64,000 bases of DNA, taken from the NCBI RefSeq assembly GCF_003003005.1, contig NZ_PVTR01000006.1, positions 62,001 to 126,000 on the forward strand. Direction: 5' to 3'. This document shows, piece by piece, positions 9,736 through 18,626 of this stretch. The DNA is from Mongoliibacter ruber (GTDB lineage: Bacteria; Bacteroidota; Bacteroidia; Cytophagales; Cyclobacteriaceae). Below the pieces are notes generated by a model. The model had not been told where the DNA came from. It was given only the letters and a program-made list of their open reading frames with translations, and did not search any database. Within the stretch, counting starts at the first letter, position 1, and each line of letters begins with the position of its first letter. The translations under genes were made by a program, and so were the position numbers.

Positions 9736-9943
9736 TAAAAAAACTTGAAACCCCAACATTTTTGAATAGGCTTTAAATCCTTTCCATTTCCTAAAGGGAG
9801 ATATTACAAATGAAAGTCAGCAGTTTATTTTTTCTCTTCAGACCTTGTATCTTAAAATAAATTAAAAGTTTTTTCATATTTTATTCAATTATTAATAATT
9901 GAAACCAATTAAACAATTAGAAGAGTCTGATACATTATTTAAG

Positions 9944-10675
9944 ATGGGTTTTAAAAAACAATTTTTCATAATCGCAATTTTGCTTGTGATTGGGCGGAAT
10001 GACTTATCTGCCCAAACGCTAAGGGCAACCTATGTTGGAATAGAATTGGGTTCAGCGCTCCAAATGGGAAATGTTGAGCGTACTGATTTACATGGTTTAA
10101 GGTTAAAAAACACCATTAATCCACAAATAAGAATTATAGCAAATTTTGAGCTAACCGAAAGTCTATATCTAAAGTCAGGTCTGGGACTGATGACTTATAG
10201 CACAAATATTTCCTTTGAATCCTATTCGGATCCGGTCTTAATAAGAGAAGTTCCAAACATATCGTTGGGCCTGGAAAAAGAAATCGTAAAATCCGGTAAA
10301 TTCAAACCCTATTTGGGTTTTGATATTTTTATCAATTCAAGGCCAAAAATGAATAGCATCGAGATCAACTCCCCCGAAGGGGCCAAACTCATTCCTGCCA
10401 GTGAAACAGAAGATATTCTTGTACACCAGGCGTCAATTACTTCTTCATCATCTTCCTTTATCATTTATTTGATGCCTTCAATAGGGATAAACTATCAAAT
10501 TAATAATAAAATCCTTGCTACTTTGTCCGGGTCTTATGGTTGGAATATTTCAGAACCCTTAATTGTTTTTGATTACAGCTCTTTGAGATTAAATGGTAAT
10601 GCTCATAGTTTCCAGGGTTCTTATTCAGGAAACCTTTTTGCTCTTCAGGTAGGATTGAGGTACAGATTAAAATGA
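9944..10675 (+). CDS. Outer membrane beta-barrel protein, unknown role
   Basis: The ATG at 9944 begins MGFKKQFFIIAILLVIG, a signal peptide ending near LSAQ; the in-frame TTG at 9899 would add 15 polar residues in front and is not favoured. The 243-residue product has alternating beta strands (for example LYLKSGLGLMTYST and ILATLSGSYGWN) and ends in FALQVGLRYRLK, as in small porin-like outer-membrane proteins (OmpA-type barrel fold). No enzymatic motif is seen. The gene lies alone, upstream of a bidirectional terminator. Confidence 0.6.
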   Translation: MGFKKQFFIIAILLVIGRNDLSAQTLRATYVGIELGSALQMGNVERTDLHGLRLKNTINPQIRIIANFELTESLYLKSGLGLMTYSTNISFESYSDPVLIREVPNISLGLEKEIVKSGKFKPYLGFDIFINSRPKMNSIEINSPEGAKLIPASETEDILVHQASITSSSSSFIIYLMPSIGINYQINNKILATLSGSYGWNISEPLIVFDYSSLRLNGNAHSFQGSYSGNLFALQVGLRYRLK

Positions 10676-10684
10676 TACAACAAA

Positions 10685-10712
10685 AAAGGGTCGGCAATTA
10701 AACCGACCCTTT
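10685..10712. terminator. Bidirectional terminator overlapping the end of the DUF2256 gene
   Basis: A perfect 10-bp stem, AAAGGGTCGG (10685-10694) with CCGACCCTTT (10703-10712), has A-runs on one side and TTG-rich sequence on the other. It lies between the converging barrel-protein and DUF2256 genes. The DUF2256 stop codon sits in the loop, so the terminator stem is partly coding. Confidence 0.75.
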
Positions 10713-10844
10713 GTTACTTTTCAATCCTGCACATTTCTTAGAGCAATATTTCACACTTTCCCAATTCTTTTCCCACTTTTTCCTCCAGGCAAATGGCCTG
10801 TTGCATACAGGGCATACCTTAGTGGGTAAATGTGCTTTTTTCAT
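10698..10844 (-). CDS. DUF2256 small zinc-ribbon-like protein
   Basis: A 48-residue gene reading [20 protein letters not shown] and continuing with [18 protein letters not shown]. The CxxC pair at 11/14 and the CxxxC pair at 34/38, together with LPxKxCxxCxRPFxWRKKW, are the DUF2256 signature. Function is unknown; a zinc site is likely from the four cysteines. Its ATG overlaps the TGA of the upstream lipoprotein gene by four bases (ATGA), so the two are translationally coupled. Confidence 0.85.
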   Translation of the reverse strand: MKKAHLPTKVCPVCNRPFAWRKKWEKNWESVKYCSKKCAGLKSNKGSV

Positions 10845-11386
10845 GTACTGATTGGTCCTCTCACAAATTGATAGTCAACAACCACATCTTTCCATTCGTT
10901 GTCACTAAAATCGTAGAGCGATTGATTCAGTGTCACTTCCAAGGTCAACTGATCAAGTAGTTTTATGGATACGATTTCACCAAACTCAACAACACTTGGA
11001 AGCTGTTCTATAATCTGGAATTGATCTGTTGCATCATCCAGCTCAACTTTAAGTACTACATTCTCAGCTGCAAACCTAACAATAGGCACTCCTCCCTGTT
11101 CGGTAAGTACTGTAGGAGAATAAAAAGCGAAAAACATCTGATCATCAATATCTTCCACAAAAGTCATCCTATTGTTTTGAGAGCTAATTAATCCTTCTAG
11201 CTGTACGAGAAAATCTTGTGAGGATTCTCCGCTATTAGTTAACGCTATCGGTTGATCCATGGCAATTGCCTGAAGGTTATAATTGCCATAAAAAAATCTG
11301 GCAGGTTCTTCCTGATCATCTTGACATGCGGTCATTGCAAGTAATAAAAAAGACATTAAACTAAATAAAAGATGTTTGTTCTTCAT
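10841..11386 (-). CDS. Hypothetical lipoprotein
   Basis: A 181-residue protein with a type II signal peptide and lipobox LAMTAC (Cys 21). The acidic run after the cysteine (CQDDQEEP) resembles the surface-export signal described for Bacteroidota lipoproteins, so it may face outward. The rest is a predicted beta-rich domain with no motif I recognise. It overlaps the DUF2256 gene by four bases and starts 48 bases downstream of the MazG-like gene, so it may be the third gene of the manC-MazG transcript. Confidence 0.7.
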   Translation of the reverse strand: MKNKHLLFSLMSFLLLAMTACQDDQEEPARFFYGNYNLQAIAMDQPIALTNSGESSQDFLVQLEGLISSQNNRMTFVEDIDDQMFFAFYSPTVLTEQGGVPIVRFAAENVVLKVELDDATDQFQIIEQLPSVVEFGEIVSIKLLDQLTLEVTLNQSLYDFSDNEWKDVVVDYQFVRGPIST

Positions 11387-11433
11387 AGGTTCTATTTTTC
11401 AGTGTTGAGGTATAGCAATACATAAAAAAACGC

Positions 11434-11778
11434 CTACTTCAGTTTATTGTTTTGTTTGTGCCTGTCCTTATCCCTAATATTCTTTTTTTCGAAATTCTTT
11501 TTCAAGGCCTCGGTCAGGTCTACACCGGTCTGATTGGCAAGACAAATCAGCACCCATAACACATCCGCCATCTCATCTGCCATATCCTTACCTTCCTCGG
11601 ACGCTTTGAACGATTGTTCACCATACTTTCTAGCCATAATTCGAGCCAATTCCCCTACTTCTTCCATCAGTATCGCTGTATTGGTAAGTTCATTGAAGTA
11701 CCTGACACCAACCGTATTGATCCATTCATCTACCAGTTTTTGGGCTTGGCTAATAGTAATATCTTTGTCTTCAATCAT
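11434..11778 (-). CDS. MazG-like nucleotide pyrophosphohydrolase
   Basis: A 114-residue all-helical protein with the EEVGE metal site (residues 39-43) and the second acidic site DEMADVLW (about 68-75) of the MazG/iMazG family, which hydrolyses NTPs or dNTPs to monophosphates and removes non-canonical nucleotides. A lysine-rich tail follows (KDRHKQNNKLK). Its ATG overlaps the stop of the guanylyltransferase gene by four bases, so the two are co-translated. Confidence 0.88.
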   Translation of the reverse strand: MIEDKDITISQAQKLVDEWINTVGVRYFNELTNTAILMEEVGELARIMARKYGEQSFKASEEGKDMADEMADVLWVLICLANQTGVDLTEALKKNFEKKNIRDKDRHKQNNKLK

Positions 11779-12851
11779 ACGTAATCTTCTCCTTTATTTT
11801 TAGCATCATTGACAAAAGTCCTAAATTTCTTTTCCGCATCAAGTTTGCAGATGAGTAGTACATTTTCGCTTTCATTGATAAGGTAATTATCCAAACCTTG
11901 AACAACCACCAGCTTTTTGGAATCTACTTTTATATAGCTGTTTTGGGTATCATACAAAATCGCATTGGCTTCTATGACATTATTTGATTGATCTTTTTTC
12001 CGATTTTCATGAAGGCTCATCCAAGAACCCAGGTCAGACCATCCAAAATCCCCCAAGACCATGAAAACCTTATCTGATTTTTCCATGATTCCATAATCAA
12101 TGGAAATATTTTTGACTAGAGAATAAGCCTTTTTGATGTAGCTTTCTTCTTCCTCAGTCCCATAAAAAGCTAATCCATCTTCAAAAACTTCTGCTACTTC
12201 CGGCATATATGTTTCAAAGGCCGCAATTGCGCTTTGTGCTTTCCACACAAACATCCCTGAATTCCATACAAAGTCACCGCTCTCCAAGAAAGTTTTGGCT
12301 AGCTTAAGGTTCGGTTTTTCAGTGAAAGTTTTCACTTTTTTGACCTGATCACCAGGTTTGGAAATATACTGTATATAACCATATCCCGTTTCTGGCCTAT
12401 TGGGTTTTATCCCTATTGTAATCAACTTGTTTCCTTCTTGACAAGCCACTAGTGCAATGTCAATTTTTTCCCGAAACTTATCTTCCTGTACGATCAAATG
12501 ATCTGCAGGTGTGACAATTACTTTGGCCTCAGGATTGGATTTTGCGATCTTATACGTGGCATAGGCTACACATGTAGCTGTGTTTCTCCTCAAAGGTTCA
12601 GTTAAAATTTGATTTTCAGGTATTTCAGGTAATTGCTCTTTGACTAGTTCCAAATAGTGTTTGTTGGTCACCACATAAAACATCTCCGCTGGAGCTACCT
12701 TATTGAACCTATCGAAAGTCATCTGCAACAGTGAACGACCTGTACCGAGAATATCCAAAAATTGCTTGGGTCTATTATTTCTGCTGTAAGGCCAAAACCG
12801 GGAACCTATCCCCCCAGCCATGACCACTATATATGTATTGTCTTGCATCAA
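11775..12851 (-). CDS. manC: Mannose-1-phosphate guanylyltransferase
   Basis: A 358-residue nucleotidyltransferase that makes GDP-mannose from mannose-1-phosphate and GTP. Visible motifs are the pyrophosphorylase signature AGGIGSRFWP with RPKQFL at about 12-31, VTPADHLI near 115, the sugar-binding TGYGYIQY and FTEKP stretches, and FVWNSGMFVW. It lacks the C-terminal isomerase domain of bifunctional ManC proteins, consistent with its length. MMQ gives two possible ATG starts one codon apart. It likely heads a minus-strand operon with the MazG-like gene. Confidence 0.92.
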   Translation of the reverse strand: MMQDNTYIVVMAGGIGSRFWPYSRNNRPKQFLDILGTGRSLLQMTFDRFNKVAPAEMFYVVTNKHYLELVKEQLPEIPENQILTEPLRRNTATCVAYATYKIAKSNPEAKVIVTPADHLIVQEDKFREKIDIALVACQEGNKLITIGIKPNRPETGYGYIQYISKPGDQVKKVKTFTEKPNLKLAKTFLESGDFVWNSGMFVWKAQSAIAAFETYMPEVAEVFEDGLAFYGTEEEESYIKKAYSLVKNISIDYGIMEKSDKVFMVLGDFGWSDLGSWMSLHENRKKDQSNNVIEANAILYDTQNSYIKVDSKKLVVVQGLDNYLINESENVLLICKLDAEKKFRTFVNDAKNKGEDYV

Positions 12852-13238
12852 TTTTGGGCTATATTGCTTTTTCTATTCGGTATGAATATGGATATAAGCT
12901 TTCAAATATTTTAATTTACATCCAACCAGTCATGTAAAACTTATAATTGGCATAAAGATCGAGATTCGTAAGGCATAAAAATACAAACTGCTATGGCAGA
13001 TTAGCAGAATTCGAAATTACATGTTTGAAATTACGAGACATCGATGCTGTTCATTATCGAATTTAGCCAATAATCTCTCAAAATGCCTCACTTGAAAAGC
13101 TTTTTTATCTGCATTCTTAATATTTTTTCTTAACTTCAAAAATACCGTACTTAATCATTAAATTTGTCTATAAGGACATCAAAAACCTTTACCACTGTTT
13201 ATTTTACAAGAAAGTGGGACATTAAAAGCTATTTTAAA
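12852..13238. other. Divergent spacer between manC and recQ
   Basis: 387 bases, AT-rich, with no coding region, tRNA or repeat that I can support. It should hold divergent promoters; only the -7 box before recQ is clear. Confidence 0.5.
13159..13166 (+). promoter_or_regulatory. -7 promoter box of recQ (TAAATTTG)
   Basis: Exact match to TAnnTTTG. The TTG at 13164-13166, which would be a longer start for recQ, lies inside this box, so translation probably begins further down. Confidence 0.5.
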
Positions 13239-15419
13239 GTGGAGCAATCAGTCAAAGAAAATCTTAAAAGAATATTTGGGTTCAGCCAATTTAGGGGCAA
13301 CCAAGAAATGATTGTCGACAATGTACTCAGGGGGAACAATACTTTTGTCATTATGCCGACAGGTGCTGGAAAATCCCTTTGTTACCAATTACCCGCCGTT
13401 ATTCAAGAAGGGACAGCTATAGTCATTTCGCCCTTGATCGCCTTAATGAAAAATCAAGTGGATCAGCTAAATGCATTTGGAATAAATGCTTATTTCCTGA
13501 ATTCTACACTAAATAAATCCGAAACGACCAAGGTAAAAAAAGAGGTCCTTTCTGGAAAAACAAAGCTCCTTTATGTAGCACCTGAATCTTTGACAAAAGA
13601 AGAAAATGTACTCTTCCTCAAAGAAGCTAAATTGAGTTTTGTAGCCATAGATGAAGCGCATTGTATCTCAGAATGGGGACATGATTTTCGTCCGGAATAC
13701 AGAAAAATCAAATCTATCATTGGTCAAATCGGCGAAAACCTACCTATTGTCGCATTGACTGCCACTGCCACTCCTAAAGTGCAGGTAGACATTCAGCGCA
13801 ACCTACAGATGGAAGAAGCTGATATTTTCAAATCTTCCTTCAACAGAACCAATCTGTATTACGAAGTAAGGCCAAAGGTAAAAAATGAGACAAAAAAACA
13901 GATCATCAAGTACATAAAATCCCAAAAAGGCAAATCTGGAATTATTTATTGCCTTAGCAGGAAAAAAGTACAGGAAATTGCTGACTTACTCAAGGTCAAC
14001 GGTATCAAGGCAGCACCATACCATGCTGGCTTAGATCAGAATGTTCGGGTAAAAAACCAGGATGATTTTCTAAATGAGGAAGTAGATGTCATTGTGGCCA
14101 CCATCGCCTTTGGGATGGGCATAGATAAGCCGGATGTGCGCTATGTGATTCACTATGATGTACCCAAATCACTCGAAGGATATTACCAGGAAACTGGAAG
14201 AGCAGGCCGTGATGGACTTGAGGGTCATTGTCTGATGTTTTACAAGTATGACGACATCATCAAGTTAGAAAAATTCAATAAAGATAAGCCAGTTACCGAA
14301 AGGGAAAATGCCAAAATCCTCCTGCAGGAAATGGCAGCCTATGCAGAAAGCTCCATTTGTAGGAGAAAATTCTTATTGCATTATTTCGGAGAGATGCTCG
14401 AAGAGGATTGCGGGCATTGTGACAACTGCAAAAAGCCTAAAGAGAAATTTGATGGTATTTCCCACCTTGAGTCCGTGATCAGTGCTGTAAAAGAAACAAG
14501 CAACCGATTCAACATGGACCATATTGTCAATGTGGTGAGGGGGGAATCTAACGATTATATAAAAAGCTATAAGCATGACAAGCTAAAAGTTTTTGGAATA
14601 GGAAAAGAAGAGGACGAAAGGTCCTGGAAAACGGTAGTCAGGCAAGCCATGATTGCCGGATTTTTGGAGAAAGACATAGAAAACTATGGTGTCATTAAAA
14701 TAGCCAAGAAAGGAGAAGAGTTTTTAAAGGCTCCTCATTCTTTCCCGATTTACAAGGACCATAATTTTGAGGAGATGATTCAGAATGAAACGCCTGATGA
14801 CGTTCCAGGAGGAGGCGGCAAGGCTTACGACGAAAAATTATTTGAGCTTCTTAAAGCTGAGCGTAAAAAAGTTGCAAAGGCAAAAGGATTACCGCCTTAT
14901 GTGATTTTTCAAGACCCCTCATTGGAGGAGATGGCCACAGTTTATCCAACAAGTAAAGATGAATTGGCCCAAATCAACGGAGTTGGTATGGGAAAAGTCG
15001 CTAAATTTGGAGCACCTTTTCTTAAACTTATTGAAAATTACGTAGAAGAAAATGAAATTATAACTGCCTCTGACGTAGTTGTCAAAACGGCAGGAAACAG
15101 ATCAAAGGTTAAAATTTCTATTATTCAGCAAGTAGACAGAAAAGTCAATTTGGATGAAATTGCCGACAATTTGAATATTTCCATGACTGAATTGCTTCAG
15201 GAAATAGAACAGATCATCTATAGTGGCACCAAGTTGAATATTAATTATTACATTGAAAACATCATGGACGAGGAGAGAGAGGATACTCTCCAAGATTATT
15301 TCATGACAGCTGAATCAGACAACATACGAGTGGCCCTGAATGAACTGGAAGACGAAGATTTTGGCGAAGAAGAGATCCGCGTATACAGAATCAAATTCAT
15401 TTCTGACCACGCCAATTAA
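13239..15419 (+). CDS. recQ: ATP-dependent DNA helicase RecQ
   Basis: 3'-5' superfamily 2 helicase acting in recombination and fork repair. Counting from the GTG at 13239 (726 residues), the Walker A TGAGKS lies at 41-46, DEAH at 138-141, then ALTATATP, the C-lobe motifs with AFGMGIDKPDVR and QETGRAGRDG, a zinc site (CRRKF and CGHCDNC), a winged-helix region, and an HRDC domain (about 545-620). A further acidic C-terminal segment of about 100 residues follows, common in Bacteroidota RecQ. The GTG start is preferred because the earlier TTG at 13164 falls in the promoter. purD follows 14 bases later. Confidence 0.93.
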   Translation: MEQSVKENLKRIFGFSQFRGNQEMIVDNVLRGNNTFVIMPTGAGKSLCYQLPAVIQEGTAIVISPLIALMKNQVDQLNAFGINAYFLNSTLNKSETTKVKKEVLSGKTKLLYVAPESLTKEENVLFLKEAKLSFVAIDEAHCISEWGHDFRPEYRKIKSIIGQIGENLPIVALTATATPKVQVDIQRNLQMEEADIFKSSFNRTNLYYEVRPKVKNETKKQIIKYIKSQKGKSGIIYCLSRKKVQEIADLLKVNGIKAAPYHAGLDQNVRVKNQDDFLNEEVDVIVATIAFGMGIDKPDVRYVIHYDVPKSLEGYYQETGRAGRDGLEGHCLMFYKYDDIIKLEKFNKDKPVTERENAKILLQEMAAYAESSICRRKFLLHYFGEMLEEDCGHCDNCKKPKEKFDGISHLESVISAVKETSNRFNMDHIVNVVRGESNDYIKSYKHDKLKVFGIGKEEDERSWKTVVRQAMIAGFLEKDIENYGVIKIAKKGEEFLKAPHSFPIYKDHNFEEMIQNETPDDVPGGGGKAYDEKLFELLKAERKKVAKAKGLPPYVIFQDPSLEEMATVYPTSKDELAQINGVGMGKVAKFGAPFLKLIENYVEENEIITASDVVVKTAGNRSKVKISIIQQVDRKVNLDEIADNLNISMTELLQEIEQIIYSGTKLNINYYIENIMDEEREDTLQDYFMTAESDNIRVALNELEDEDFGEEEIRVYRIKFISDHAN

Positions 15420-15433
15420 ACTGAAATTACTAG

Positions 15434-16732
15434 ATGAACATATTATTGCTAGGCAGCGGAGGCAGAGAGCATGCTTTCGCTTGGAAAATTGTAGACAGCC
15501 CAAAATGCAACAAACTTTTTGTAGCTCCGGGAAATGCCGGGACTTCACAAATCGCTGAAAATGTTGATATTTCTCCAAATGACTTTGAAAAACTAAGTTC
15601 TTTTGTTTTAGAAAAAAACATTTCACTCGTAGTAGTAGGTCCAGAAGAACCCCTTGTCAAAGGAATAGTGGATTATTTTGAAGGCAATGAAAAAGTAAGT
15701 CACATCCCGGTAATTGGCCCTAGCCAAAAGGGAGCTCATTTGGAAGGTTCGAAGGATTTTTCCAAAAAATTCATGGAAAAACATGGTGTTCCCACCGCTG
15801 CATCCAAGACTTTCACGAAAGAAACCTTAAACGAAGGGCTGCAATACCTCAACACCCAATCATTGCCAATTGTACTCAAAGCTGATGGATTGGCGGCTGG
15901 AAAAGGTGTTTTGATCTGTCAGACTATAGAGGAAGCTCAAAAATCACTGAAGGAAATGCTTGTAGACAACAAGTTTGGAGAAGCGTCCAGCAAAGTTGTC
16001 ATCGAACAATATCTCGACGGAATTGAACTTTCTGTTTTTGTGGCCACTGATGGATTAAGTTACAGGATCTTACCCGAAGCGAAAGACTACAAAAGAATTG
16101 GTGAAAATGACCAAGGTCTCAATACCGGTGGAATGGGAGCTGTCAGTCCTGTGCCTTTTGCTGACACTGAATTTCTATCTAAGGTTGAGGAAAGGGTAGT
16201 GAAACCAACCATCAACGGGTTGAATGCAGAAGGAATAAAATATACTGGATTTTTATTCATCGGTTTGATGAACATCCAAGGCGAGCCATTTGTCATTGAG
16301 TACAATGTCAGGATGGGAGACCCGGAAACTCAGGCTGTACTACCAAGGATTAAAAGCGATTTCTTGGATATGCTGGTTCACATGGGAGAAAAAACCTTAG
16401 GCAACTATACCTTAGATATCCATCCTTTTGCAGCGACTACTGTAGTATTGGTCGCCGGAGGATATCCTGAATCTTACAAAAAAGGTGATAGGATTGAAGG
16501 TTTGGAAATAGCAAATGCTGAGGAAAACAGCATTCTTTTTCACGCAGGTACTAAATTAGGCGAGGAAAATAGCGTACTTACAAACGGAGGCCGGGTAATG
16601 GCAGTGACGGGAACAGGTGAAGAAGTAGGGACAGCATTGGAAAATGCCTATAACACCGTTTCAAAAGTCTGCTGGAAAGATCTATACTTTAGAAAAGATA
16701 TAGGTCAAGACATATTGAAATTATTAAAGTAA
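15434..16732 (+). CDS. purD: Phosphoribosylamine-glycine ligase
   Basis: Second step of purine synthesis: joins glycine to phosphoribosylamine using ATP. The 432-residue protein begins MNILLLGSGGREHAFAWK, the standard N-domain, followed by the ATP-grasp signatures KADGLAAGKGV and EYNVRMGDPETQ, which carry metal and nucleotide ligands. Length equals the family norm. It sits 14 bases after recQ and 40 before the PSP1 gene, probably one transcript. Confidence 0.97.
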   Translation: MNILLLGSGGREHAFAWKIVDSPKCNKLFVAPGNAGTSQIAENVDISPNDFEKLSSFVLEKNISLVVVGPEEPLVKGIVDYFEGNEKVSHIPVIGPSQKGAHLEGSKDFSKKFMEKHGVPTAASKTFTKETLNEGLQYLNTQSLPIVLKADGLAAGKGVLICQTIEEAQKSLKEMLVDNKFGEASSKVVIEQYLDGIELSVFVATDGLSYRILPEAKDYKRIGENDQGLNTGGMGAVSPVPFADTEFLSKVEERVVKPTINGLNAEGIKYTGFLFIGLMNIQGEPFVIEYNVRMGDPETQAVLPRIKSDFLDMLVHMGEKTLGNYTLDIHPFAATTVVLVAGGYPESYKKGDRIEGLEIANAEENSILFHAGTKLGEENSVLTNGGRVMAVTGTGEEVGTALENAYNTVSKVCWKDLYFRKDIGQDILKLLK

Positions 16733-16772
16733 TCCAAATCAAAGAGGAGTCTTACTCCCTTAATATATAAAT

Positions 16773-18176
16773 ATGGCAGGATGTAGTAGCTGCTCTACCA
16801 CTTCAGGAAGTAGTGGGGGGTGCCAAAATAATGGTACTTGTGGTACGAGCGATTGTAATAAAATGAATTCATTTGATTGGTTGTCCCATATGGGTATACC
16901 AACTGTAGATAAGTTTGACGTTGTTGAGATCAAGTTCAAAGGTGGTCGGAAAGAATATTTCAGAAATGTAGATTTTCTACACCTGACGACTGGAGACCCT
17001 GTGGTAGTAGACGTACCAAACGGTCATCACATTGGATACGTGTCCCTTCAAGGAGAACTCGTCAGACTGCAAATGCAGAAGAGAAAAATCAAAAATGACG
17101 ACGATATACTCAGGATATATAGAGTCGCTACCCAGAAGGATATAGAAAAATGGGAAGATTCCAAAAACAGGGAAATCCCCACTCTTTATAGAAGTAAGCA
17201 AATTATAGATGAATTGGGACTGAAGATGAAGCTCTCTGATGTAGAGTTCCAGGCTGATAGTTCAAAAGCTACCTTTTATTACTCAGCAGATGACCGGGTA
17301 GATTTCAGGGAATTGATCAAGCACCTTGCTTCTGAGTTTAAAATCAGGGTTGAAATGAGGCAAATCAGCCTCAGGCAGGAAGCCGGGAGGTTAGGTGGAA
17401 TTGGAGTATGTGGCAGGGAATTGTGTTGTTCTACCTGGATCCATGATTTCAAAAGCGTATCCACTGCAGCAGCCAGGTACCAAAACTTATCCCTAAATCC
17501 AGGCAAACTCTCAGGTCAGTGCGGAAGACTCAAATGCTGTCTCAATTATGAACTGGACACCTATATGCAGGCACTAAAAGATGTGCCTACTATAGAAAAA
17601 CCATTGCAGACCGAAACGGGACCAGCAAGACTTCAAAAGACAGATATTTTCAGGAAATTGATGTGGTTTAGCTACAACAATGATAACAACTGGCACACAA
17701 TTACTTGTGAAAGGGCCAAAGAAATCCAAGAACTTAACGAGAAGGGAATCATTCCTTTTGATCTGTTAAACAATAAGGCCAAGGAGTTTGATGATGAAGC
17801 TATCAAATCCACCTTGGAACTTGAGCGATTGGATAAAAAATTCACGACTAAAAAGAAAAAGAAAAAACGTAAAAAGCCTAATCCAGGCGCTCCTGGGGAA
17901 AATCCAAATACCCGAAACGAAAACAGAGAGGCCTCTTCGCCAAGGAATACTGACAACCCTACTGCACCAAATAGAACACAAAGGGGAAACAGGAACAATA
18001 AACCTGGAACCAGAAATCCTAACGAAAGAAATAAAGGTGCAAACCGCCCTAAAGGCAATGCCGACAAACCTAACAACCCCGAGGGCAATAACGGTGATAA
18101 TCAAGCAAAACCTAAAAACAGAGGCCGAAAAAGATTCCCGCCTAGAAACAAAGGTGATCAGAATAAAGACCAATAA
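16773..18176 (+). CDS. PSP1 domain protein (RicT-like) with cysteine-rich head and basic tail
   Basis: The 467-residue protein has three parts. Residues 1-30 hold five cysteines (4, 7, 17, 23, 28) among Ser/Gly. Residues about 45-300 are the PSP1 domain, with the conserved cysteine cluster GVCGRELCC (213, 218, 219) and GQCGRLKCC (250, 255, 256); in Bacillus RicT this cluster takes part in iron-sulfur binding within a complex affecting RNA processing. Residues about 355-467 are a low-complexity tail rich in Asn, Lys, Arg and Pro, likely disordered and perhaps RNA-binding. It lies directly before gldH (one base apart), an order found in gliding Bacteroidota. Confidence 0.88.
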   Translation: MAGCSSCSTTSGSSGGCQNNGTCGTSDCNKMNSFDWLSHMGIPTVDKFDVVEIKFKGGRKEYFRNVDFLHLTTGDPVVVDVPNGHHIGYVSLQGELVRLQMQKRKIKNDDDILRIYRVATQKDIEKWEDSKNREIPTLYRSKQIIDELGLKMKLSDVEFQADSSKATFYYSADDRVDFRELIKHLASEFKIRVEMRQISLRQEAGRLGGIGVCGRELCCSTWIHDFKSVSTAAARYQNLSLNPGKLSGQCGRLKCCLNYELDTYMQALKDVPTIEKPLQTETGPARLQKTDIFRKLMWFSYNNDNNWHTITCERAKEIQELNEKGIIPFDLLNNKAKEFDDEAIKSTLELERLDKKFTTKKKKKKRKKPNPGAPGENPNTRNENREASSPRNTDNPTAPNRTQRGNRNNKPGTRNPNERNKGANRPKGNADKPNNPEGNNGDNQAKPKNRGRKRFPPRNKGDQNKDQ

Positions 18177-18177
18177 A

Positions 18178-18624
18178 ATGAAACTGAGACTTTTTTACTT
18201 TCTGACAGTCATGATACTATGGTCTTGTGACAGTGAAAGGGTATTTGAAAAATATCAGGGAATGGAAACGCAATACTGGCACATCAACGACACTGTCTCT
18301 TTCTATTTTGAAAGTCCATTGGAAGCAAGTGCCTCACTGATTGCAGTAAAATACAATCAGGATTACGAATTCAGGAATTTGTACCTGAGGTATTTTCTTA
18401 TGGACTCTATGGGAAATGAGGTGGAATCGCAATTGGTCAATATCCCCCTTTTTGAAAGTACCAGTGGAAAACCACTTGGGGAAGGATTTGGAAGCACATT
18501 TACACGATTTGACACCTTACCCTTGGAACTGGGCGAAAATTACCACAGCATCCATTTTGTCCAGTATATGCGTGTGGATCAGCTCAAAGGAATTGAGGCA
18601 GTAGGCCTGAAACGTACCAAGTAA
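18178..18624 (+). CDS. gldH: Gliding motility lipoprotein GldH
   Basis: A 148-residue lipoprotein with lipobox LWSC (Cys 17) after a short hydrophobic stretch. The body, with VFEKYQGME near the start and a long beta-rich segment to GIEAVGLKRTK, fits GldH, a cell-envelope lipoprotein needed for gliding in Flavobacterium. The ATG at 18178 is one base after the PSP1 stop; a longer open frame upstream is inside that gene's basic tail and is not used. The position behind a PSP1/RicT gene supports the call. Confidence 0.85.
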   Translation: MKLRLFYFLTVMILWSCDSERVFEKYQGMETQYWHINDTVSFYFESPLEASASLIAVKYNQDYEFRNLYLRYFLMDSMGNEVESQLVNIPLFESTSGKPLGEGFGSTFTRFDTLPLELGENYHSIHFVQYMRVDQLKGIEAVGLKRTK

Positions 18625-18626
18625 TA

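Noticed and set aside
13164-13238. TTG start extending recQ by 25 residues
   Set aside because: The TTG is inside an exact -7 promoter box, and the extra residues (SIRTSKTFTTVYFTRK) are absent from typical RecQ.
17672-18173. Two long open frames opposite the PSP1 tail
   Set aside because: They are the reverse complement of the low-complexity Asn/Lys/Pro tail; no start context or domain.
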